Shown here piece after piece: positions 42,946-48,390 of a stretch of 48,390 nucleotides of DNA. The notes below the pieces were generated by a model. That model saw only the letters and a list, made by a program, of their open reading frames with translations. It made no database searches and was not told where the DNA came from. Within the stretch, counting starts at the first letter, position 1, and each line of letters begins with the position of its first letter. Position numbers and translations under genes: made by a program. This DNA comes from Flavobacterium sp. UBA7665 (GTDB taxonomy: Bacteria > Bacteroidota > Bacteroidia > Flavobacteriales > Flavobacteriaceae), in NCBI GenBank assembly GCA_002483285.1, contig DLHP01000007.1, forward strand, positions 1-48,390. Reading direction: 5' to 3'.

Positions 42946-43476
42946 TTAGAATTTATATCCGACGGAAAGTTGGATGACGCGGTTTTTGATGCTCGCATTG
43001 GTCGAGGCATCGGTTAGTCCGGCTACATAATGCGCCTGTGCAAATAAGCTTTTGCCGATATCCAGGCCTAAACCGCCAACTACAGCAAAGTCAAAACTCT
43101 GGGACTTAGAAAACGGAGTACTGATGTTATCATCCACCAGGAAAGCGAATTGTGGGCCCGCATCGATACTGAGTATGTCAGTCAGTATGTAATATTTCAC
43201 CAGAACCGGTACGGTAACATAGCTCAGGTTGATGTCTTCGACTCCGGCCAAGGTTACTTTTGAACCCTGCATAGAATATAATAATTCAGGTTGGATTGCG
43301 AAATTGTTGTATTTAAGCTGTAAAATGGCACCTGCGTGGAAACCGGTGCGCATAGAAGTGTTGATAGTTCCCTCGGTGTCTGAGAAGTTTGCCCCGGCCT
43401 TTATACCTATGGCTATTTGTGCCTGCGCGCTTAGAGCGCCAATCACGAGCATGCTGATTACAAATATTTTTTTCAT
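42946..43476 (-). CDS. small outer-membrane beta-barrel protein (PorT-like)
   Basis: This 176-residue protein has a signal peptide ending SAQAQ. It is followed by an eight-strand-type barrel pattern: GIKAGANFSD, LQLKYNNFAIQPELLYSMQG, VTVPVLVKYYI, DAGPQFAFLV, and a final strand QLSVGYKF ending in Phe. It resembles the two barrels encoded on the opposite strand nearby. It probably resides in the outer membrane; the function is not known. Confidence 0.9.
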   Translation of the reverse strand: MKKIFVISMLVIGALSAQAQIAIGIKAGANFSDTEGTINTSMRTGFHAGAILQLKYNNFAIQPELLYSMQGSKVTLAGVEDINLSYVTVPVLVKYYILTDILSIDAGPQFAFLVDDNISTPFSKSQSFDFAVVGGLGLDIGKSLFAQAHYVAGLTDASTNASIKNRVIQLSVGYKF

Positions 43477-43704
43477 ACTTAAAGGTTTTTAGATTGGTTA
43501 AAGCTATTTTCAAATTTAACTATTTTGATTTCTTGGGCTTATGAATTTGGCTTGAAGTTAACAAAGAAATACTGAGGGTTATCAACAGCTAAAATTTTAA
43601 CATGTTGACAAAATTGTTGATAAGTGTAAATTAAACCTTGTGCGGCTAGCATTATTTTGAAGTTATTTTGCTGTAAGATTTTTTACTAATCAAATGGAAA
43701 TCAG

Positions 43705-44238
43705 ATGAAAAAAGTAATTTTTGCTGCAATGACTTTTTTGGCAGCTGCTTCTGTGAGTGCCCAGGACTTGAAGTTTGGTGTAAAGGCCGGATTGTTAACA
43801 TCTTCGTATGACGGGTACAGGTTACATCGTGATGACAATCGTTTGGATGGTTACTCCGATTATCCTTATTATGGGCGACTAACCTCGACAGAGTCTAATG
43901 TTGGATTTTACGTAGGCGGTTTGCTTGAGTTTGGACTGGTCAACGACTTCAAATTGCAGCCAGAACTCACACTGACTTACGTTCCCGGAAGCCTCGGATA
44001 TGCTGCGGTAAACGTTCCTGTCCTTGTAAAGTATTCTTTTTTTGATAAATTTTATGCGCAGGCAGGTCCGGCACTCAACTTTGCCGTCGATGGAGACGAT
44101 GACCAGTTTTCTCCCAGCTTCGACCTCGGTGCAAGTTATGACCTGATGGAGAATTTCTACGTTGAGCTTCGAGCAGACATAGGACTTTCAGGTTATTTAG
44201 GAACCAGCCTTAATGCTGGTGTAGGCTACAGATTGTAA
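43705..44238 (+). CDS. small outer-membrane beta-barrel protein
   Basis: This 177-residue protein has a signal peptide (MKKVIFAAMTFLAAASVSAQ). A barrel of the same type as its neighbours follows, with LKFGVKAGLLTSSYDG, LEFGLVNDFKLQPELTLTY, VNVPVLVKYSFF and QAGPALNFAV. It ends GVGYRL, one residue different in kind from the usual terminal Phe. A long loop near residues 35-60 is rich in Tyr, Arg and Asp. The second barrel gene follows on the same strand after a terminator, so each has its own transcript. Confidence 0.9.
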   Translation: MKKVIFAAMTFLAAASVSAQDLKFGVKAGLLTSSYDGYRLHRDDNRLDGYSDYPYYGRLTSTESNVGFYVGGLLEFGLVNDFKLQPELTLTYVPGSLGYAAVNVPVLVKYSFFDKFYAQAGPALNFAVDGDDDQFSPSFDLGASYDLMENFYVELRADIGLSGYLGTSLNAGVGYRL

Positions 44239-44265
44239 TTTCGTTCATAGTTCAAAATTTTGGGT

Positions 44266-44300
44266 AAAAAGCACTTCATTGATTGGAGTGCTTTTTTTTT
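44266..44300 (+). terminator. rho-independent terminator
   Basis: AAGCACT and AGTGCTT arms with an eleven-base loop and a long T run. It lies 28 bases beyond the stop of the 177-residue barrel gene. Confidence 0.85.
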
Positions 44301-44361
44301 GGGATGTCTTTCTTATAACTTTATAGCGGATAAGCGTAAGGCTTCTTGGCGTGCATGAAAG

Positions 44362-44369
44362 TACTTTTG
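44362..44369 (+). promoter_or_regulatory. -7 element (TACTTTTG) of the 218-residue barrel gene
   Basis: A perfect TAnnTTTG match 25 bases before the ATG. The only upstream TTG is 13 bases away, which is too close, so the -33 element is unconfirmed. Confidence 0.45.
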
Positions 44370-44394
44370 ACTCATAACTTTAAATAAACACGTT

Positions 44395-45051
44395 ATGAAA
44401 AAAGTCTTTTTATCGGCAATCGCCGTTTGCGCATTTGGGATGGCCAACGCCCAGGATCTTAAATTCGGAGTTAGAGCAGGTTCTAATTTCTCTACACTAA
44501 CTGGTGACGCCGTGGCCGACGATGTAAAAATGCAAGTTGGGTTTAATGCCGGTGGTTTGATGGAGATTAAATTTACCGACATGATTTCGCTACAACCAGA
44601 GGTATTGTTCTCGATGCAGGGCGCCAAAACCTCCGACACCGACAACAACGGCATTACCTTGACCGAGGATGAAAGCAAAATCAACTTATCCTATATTAAT
44701 GTGCCGGTGATGTTCAAACTTTATCCGGTAAAAGGATTTTACCTTGAAGCGGGTCCGCAGGTTGGATTTTTGGTTGACGCAAAATCTAAAGACGAGACCA
44801 GGACGGTTACCGGTGGCGTTGAAACCAGCGAGTCAACCACAACCGATATCAAAGGCAATTTGAAAACGGTAGATTTTTCGTTCAACGGTGGTTTGGGTTT
44901 TGATTTTACAGAAAATCTCTTCATCAATGCCCGCTACAGTTTTGGTTTGACCAATGTATATGACGCGCCTGCATTCTTAGGAGTGTTTGGAATCACAGAC
45001 CTTGACGCCAAGAACAGCGTAATCTCGTTGAATTTGGGATACAAATTCTAA
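44395..45051 (+). CDS. small outer-membrane beta-barrel protein
   Basis: This is a 218-residue protein. The signal peptide ends MANAQ. The barrel strands match the neighbouring proteins: LKFGVRAGSNFSTL, MISLQPEVLFSMQGAK, INVPVMFKLYP, EAGPQVGFLV, and the end SLNLGYKF with terminal Phe. Longer polar loops (about 140-165, Thr/Glu/Asp rich) distinguish it. Three such barrels in 2.2 kb indicate local duplication. It is an outer-membrane protein of unknown function. Confidence 0.9.
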   Translation: MKKVFLSAIAVCAFGMANAQDLKFGVRAGSNFSTLTGDAVADDVKMQVGFNAGGLMEIKFTDMISLQPEVLFSMQGAKTSDTDNNGITLTEDESKINLSYINVPVMFKLYPVKGFYLEAGPQVGFLVDAKSKDETRTVTGGVETSESTTTDIKGNLKTVDFSFNGGLGFDFTENLFINARYSFGLTNVYDAPAFLGVFGITDLDAKNSVISLNLGYKF

Positions 45052-45070
45052 AATTTCCCCTCAATATTAA

Positions 45071-45098
45071 AGCATCCTTAACCGGATGCTTTTTTTTT
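45071..45098 (+). terminator. rho-independent terminator
   Basis: The arms AGCATCC and GGATGCT with a six-base loop and nine T. It ends the barrel transcript 20 bases after the stop. Confidence 0.9.
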
Positions 45099-45124
45099 GC
45101 CCACAATTGCGTTTTCTTTGTGAT

Positions 45125-46021
45125 ATGAATTGGATCAGCTATATCAAGAATTATCAATCTTACCTCAGGATTGAACGCGGGCTTTCGGCCAACACTATAG
45201 CCAATTACACCTTTGATATTGAACGGCTGTGCCATTATCTTGAAGCCAACAACATCGCCGATAATCCGATTAGAATTTCTGCCGAAACGCTGCAACATTT
45301 CATTTATACCATCTCTGCCCAGGTCAACGCAAGATCCCAGGCACGCATCATTTCTGGCCTTAAGAGTTTTTTTTCTTACCTTATTTTTGAAGATTACCGC
45401 ACAGACAACCCGCTCGAACTGATTGAATCGCCGCGCATCGGACGCAAACTTCCCGATACCTTATCGCTCACCGAAATCGACGCATTGATTGCCGCCATTG
45501 ATTTGGGTGCTTCCGAAGGCGAACGCAACCGTGCCATATTAGAAACCTTATATGGATGTGGTCTTCGGGTGTCGGAACTCGTTACTCTAAAAATATCCGA
45601 TTTGTTCTTCGACGAAGGGTTCCTCAAGATTACCGGTAAAGGAAACAAACAGCGTTTTGTGCCCGTGGGCGATCTGACGCGCAAGTACATCGAAATATAC
45701 AAAGGACAAATCCGATCGCATCAAACGATACAGAAAGGATTCGAAGACACGTTATTCCTCAACCGCCGCGGTAAACAGCTTACCCGTGCCATGATCTTCA
45801 CGCTAATCAAATCACTTGCGGTAAAGATTGGGTTACAAAAAAACATCAGTCCGCATACGCTGCGCCATTCGTTTGCCACGCATTTGCTGGAAAACGGCGC
45901 CGATTTGAGATCGATACAACTCATGCTCGGCCATGAATCGATTACTACCACAGAAATTTACGTACACCTCGACCGCAAACACCTCTCACAAGTCATCCAT
46001 ACTTTCCATCCACGAAAGTGA
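45125..46021 (+). CDS. xerD: site-specific tyrosine recombinase XerD
   Basis: This protein is 298 residues from the ATG at 45,125; an earlier in-frame ATG lies in the terminator stem and is rejected. The N-terminal SAM-like domain is followed by the complete catalytic set: Arg148 (CGLRVSEL), Lys172 (TGKGNKQR), His244 and Arg247 (HTLRHSF), His270 (LGHES) and Tyr279 (IYVHLD). It resolves chromosome dimers at dif together with XerC. Unlike the island integrase it has no substituted active-site residue. The plus-strand gene lies downstream of the barrel genes, a housekeeping location. Confidence 0.93.
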   Translation: MNWISYIKNYQSYLRIERGLSANTIANYTFDIERLCHYLEANNIADNPIRISAETLQHFIYTISAQVNARSQARIISGLKSFFSYLIFEDYRTDNPLELIESPRIGRKLPDTLSLTEIDALIAAIDLGASEGERNRAILETLYGCGLRVSELVTLKISDLFFDEGFLKITGKGNKQRFVPVGDLTRKYIEIYKGQIRSHQTIQKGFEDTLFLNRRGKQLTRAMIFTLIKSLAVKIGLQKNISPHTLRHSFATHLLENGADLRSIQLMLGHESITTTEIYVHLDRKHLSQVIHTFHPRK

Positions 46022-46224
46022 CACCACACCGCACCAATACTATTATTCTCACAAAAACCGCATATCATTTTTGTAATATTTAATTGTCAAAAAATGTTAA
46101 AATTTGTATTTAATCGATAAAAAATGCTTTTAATCGATAAATTTTATTTAAGTTTGGTTTCGCTAGCTAAAAAAATCTAGTGGCATGTAGTCAAATTTTT
46201 GCCCCAAATCAATTTGAATAAAAT

Positions 46225-47739
46225 ATGGAAACCTACGAATATTCTGATCTAAAATACCTGGAGGAAAAGAACAATTTCTACAAGAAGTTGTTGTTCCAGT
46301 CTCCGGATTTGATCTTTCAGTTCAACCTTCCTAAAAAGGGAAAACTGCACTTTTCGTTCCTGAGCAAATCGGTGATTACCCATTTTGAACTTGCTCCGCA
46401 TGAAAAAAGCAGCGATGCCATCACGGTGTTGAAAAGCCGGATTTTGCCCGAAGATTACCTCGGCTTTCTCCAATCCATACACGAATCGCGTTTGAGCCGT
46501 GAATGGATACACGAATTCCGTGCGATGCTTCCCATAAGAGGTTTGCGATGGTACAAAGCCACTGCTACTGTTGGCAGCAACGAAGATGGCTCGGTCGATT
46601 TCTACGGAAAAGTAACCGACATTACCGCCTATAAAGAGCAGGAACTGCGACTCAAATTATCCGAGCAACGCTTCTTGTTTGCCTTGGAGGCTTCTTCGGA
46701 AGGGATTTGGGACCTCGATGTCAAGACACAAAAGGTCTTTTATTCCTCGCAATCCATGAAAATGCTCGAGTTCGAAGCCGAGGACACCATTGATTCTATT
46801 GATATGTGGGACAACCGCGTACATCCGTCGGACAAAGAACAATACCTGGTAGACATCCAACTCCATATCAACAATGTCACACCTTATTATGAGAATGCCC
46901 AACGCGTGCTTACCCAATCGGGCGAGTACAAATGGATATTGAGCCGCGGGAAAATCATCGAGCGGGATGCCCGAAACCGACCCTTACGCATCATCGGCAC
47001 ACACACCGACATCTCGGCACAAAAAGAAAAAGAAAAAGCGCTCCAGCAAACTGTAGAAATCGTGGGCGCGCAAAACAGCCGATTGCTCAATTTTGCGCAC
47101 ATTGTCTCGCACAACCTGCGCTCGCATTCGGGAAATATTAAAATGTTGTTGGATATCATCAGCGAAGAAACCGAGCAGGAAATCATCCGCGAAAGTTTTA
47201 CACATTTGCGCAGTTCCTCGCATGCCTTGACGCAAACCATTGACCACCTCAAGGAACTGGTTGAAATCCAGACCGAGCTGATCCACAAACGTGAAAATCT
47301 CAACATCAACAAATACCTCGGCAAAACGCTCGACATCCTCGCCGAGGAAATCAACAAAAACAAAGTCGTCATCAAGAACACCATTTGTAGCGAACAAACC
47401 ATCACATTCAATCCGGCTTACCTCGAGAGTATTCTACTCAACTTTACCTCAAACGCGATCAAGTATTCACATCCAGAAAGGCGGCCCGTCATTTCGTATT
47501 CGATGGTGGTGAAAAACTCACAAAAAGTCCTGAAGATCCGCGACAACGGACTCGGAATCAATCTGGAAAGGCACGGTAAAAAGATCTTTGGTATGTACAA
47601 AACGTTTCATAAAAACCAGGATTCACGCGGTATCGGGCTGTTTATCACCAAGAACCAGATCGAAGCCATGGGCGGGACAGTCGCCGTGCAAAGCCAAGTA
47701 GGAAAGGGTACCACATTTAAAATCTATTTCAATGAGTAA
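46225..47739 (+). CDS. PAS-domain sensor histidine kinase
   Basis: This is a 504-residue protein without membrane helices. Two PAS domains (about 20-130 and 145-270; the latter with the GIWDLDVKTQKVFYS and RPLRIIGTHTDIS phrases) precede a dimerisation helix with the phosphorylatable His296 (SHNLRSH). The HATPase domain has an N box (NFTSNAIKYSHPE), G1 (IRDNGLGIN) and G2 (SRGIGLFITKN). It is a cytoplasmic sensor kinase. Its stop overlaps the response-regulator start by eight bases, so the two form a pair. The signal is unknown. Confidence 0.93.
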   Translation: METYEYSDLKYLEEKNNFYKKLLFQSPDLIFQFNLPKKGKLHFSFLSKSVITHFELAPHEKSSDAITVLKSRILPEDYLGFLQSIHESRLSREWIHEFRAMLPIRGLRWYKATATVGSNEDGSVDFYGKVTDITAYKEQELRLKLSEQRFLFALEASSEGIWDLDVKTQKVFYSSQSMKMLEFEAEDTIDSIDMWDNRVHPSDKEQYLVDIQLHINNVTPYYENAQRVLTQSGEYKWILSRGKIIERDARNRPLRIIGTHTDISAQKEKEKALQQTVEIVGAQNSRLLNFAHIVSHNLRSHSGNIKMLLDIISEETEQEIIRESFTHLRSSSHALTQTIDHLKELVEIQTELIHKRENLNINKYLGKTLDILAEEINKNKVVIKNTICSEQTITFNPAYLESILLNFTSNAIKYSHPERRPVISYSMVVKNSQKVLKIRDNGLGINLERHGKKIFGMYKTFHKNQDSRGIGLFITKNQIEAMGGTVAVQSQVGKGTTFKIYFNE

Positions 47740-48127
47740 GTTTAAGGAAGTCTTTGTGGTGGATGATGATAAGGTATTTCATTTCATCATCAAGAAATTG
47801 TTCACCAAAAACAACATCGAGATCAATCCGTCCTTCTACCTGAACGGGCTTGAGGCGATTGAGAACATCAAGGAAAAAATAAACCAGGGCATCAGTTTGC
47901 CCGATTTGATCCTGCTCGACATCAACATGCCCATCATGGACGGTTGGCAATTCCTCGACGAATTCCGCCAGACGCGCAAAACCAAACCCGACGAGAAAAC
48001 CGTTATTTACCTGGTGAGTTCGTCAGACAGCCAGTCTGATATCAATAAAGCCAAGGAATACCAGGACCAGATTAAGGATTATTTTTTTAAGCCTATGACG
48101 CTTGAGGATTTACAGAAGATATTTTAA
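47732..48127 (+). CDS. single-domain response regulator
   Basis: This 131-residue receiver domain has no output domain. The acidic pocket is VVDDDK (Asp11, Asp12), the phospho-acceptor Asp63 (LLDINMPIMDG), a Ser/Thr switch (LVSSSD) and the conserved lysine (FFKPM). It is coupled to the histidine kinase by an eight-base overlap. Without an output domain it probably acts by protein contact, as CheY-like or Spo0F-like regulators do, perhaps within a phosphorelay. Confidence 0.93.
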   Translation: MSKFKEVFVVDDDKVFHFIIKKLFTKNNIEINPSFYLNGLEAIENIKEKINQGISLPDLILLDINMPIMDGWQFLDEFRQTRKTKPDEKTVIYLVSSSDSQSDINKAKEYQDQIKDYFFKPMTLEDLQKIF

Positions 48128-48161
48128 GTTTTATACCGTTTCCCTAATTCGGTGTAATAGG

Positions 48162-48193
48162 AAAACCTTTCGATTTTGAGAGGTTTTTTTTTT
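48162..48193 (+). terminator. rho-independent terminator of the kinase-regulator operon
   Basis: AAAACCTTTC pairs with GAGAGGTTTT (one G-T pair) across a six-base loop, followed by a T run. The remaining bases to the window end show no gene; an open minus-strand frame there is cysteine- and alanine-biased and looks non-coding. Confidence 0.75.
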
Positions 48194-48390
48194 GGCGTTG
48201 CCGCAATGGTGTAGATTCTTTGATTCTTGATTTTGGTGCGGCCAGGCTTTGCGCTTGTATCTTTTGCGCTCGTACCTCGGTGCAAAAGGATACCGCTTCA
48301 ATCCCTAACGCGTCGCTGCCGCGAGGGTCTTCTTTTGCCTTGCCGCAAAAGAAGCAAAAAGGCAGTCGGCACATAAGATTTGCTAAAAAT

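Noticed and set aside
48144..48374. 76-residue minus-strand open frame at the window end
   Set aside because: It covers a terminator and a repeat-like G+C-rich intergenic stretch; composition is unlike the neighbouring genes.

Overview
The window looks like a chromosomal segment of a Flavobacteriaceae bacterium, most likely Flavobacterium or a close relative. Several signs point there: promoters of the Bacteroidota type (TTG or TTTG, about 20 bases, then TAnnTTTG), type IX secretion (T9SS) C-terminal sorting domains, DUF4290, DUF5686 and PorT-like small outer-membrane barrels, and a core gene set (START-like protein, class IV aminotransferase, YqgE, HU, fmt, recQ, murA) of the kind I associate with flavobacteria.

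Region 1 (1-14.3 kb, all minus strand) holds three related secreted proteins of 264, 1442 and 2778 residues. They share a C-terminal module of roughly 240 residues ending in a T9SS sorting signal. The two large ones add calcium-binding thrombospondin type-3-like repeats, a LamG-like domain and choice-of-anchor-D domains. The largest also has a glycine-rich N-terminus and seven tandem repeats of about 90 residues. They are probably surface or secreted adhesins.

Region 2 (14,333-30,356) is a visibly more AT-rich integrative element inserted in the 3' half of a tRNA-Met gene. Its ends are a perfect 45-bp direct repeat. The integrase end carries a GTG-started putative excisionase and a tyrosine recombinase; a TTG-started divergent polymerase-like protein lies upstream. 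The cargo is rich in conflict genes: an orphan PD-(D/E)XK nuclease, two convergent AbiTii-like proteins, a tightly overlapping three-gene operon that matches an ABC three-component (ABC-3C) defence system (alpha/beta-hydrolase effector, middle component, SMC-like ATPase with a zinc-hook CxxC), a serine resolvase coupled to a 46-residue protein, an XRE regulator with a convergent 48-residue protein, and several small membrane proteins. Functions of the defence genes are inferred from motifs and context.

Region 3 (30.4-48.4 kb) is ordinary core chromosome: START-like protein, class IV aminotransferase, YqgE/AlgH, HU, recQ-fmt, an AAA-type ATPase, DUF493, DUF4290, murA (with the Cys-to-Asp change linked to fosfomycin insensitivity), a cation diffusion facilitator, DUF5686 protein, aroQ, three small outer-membrane barrels, xerD and a PAS histidine kinase/response regulator pair. 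No CRISPR array, rRNA gene or insertion sequence was seen.
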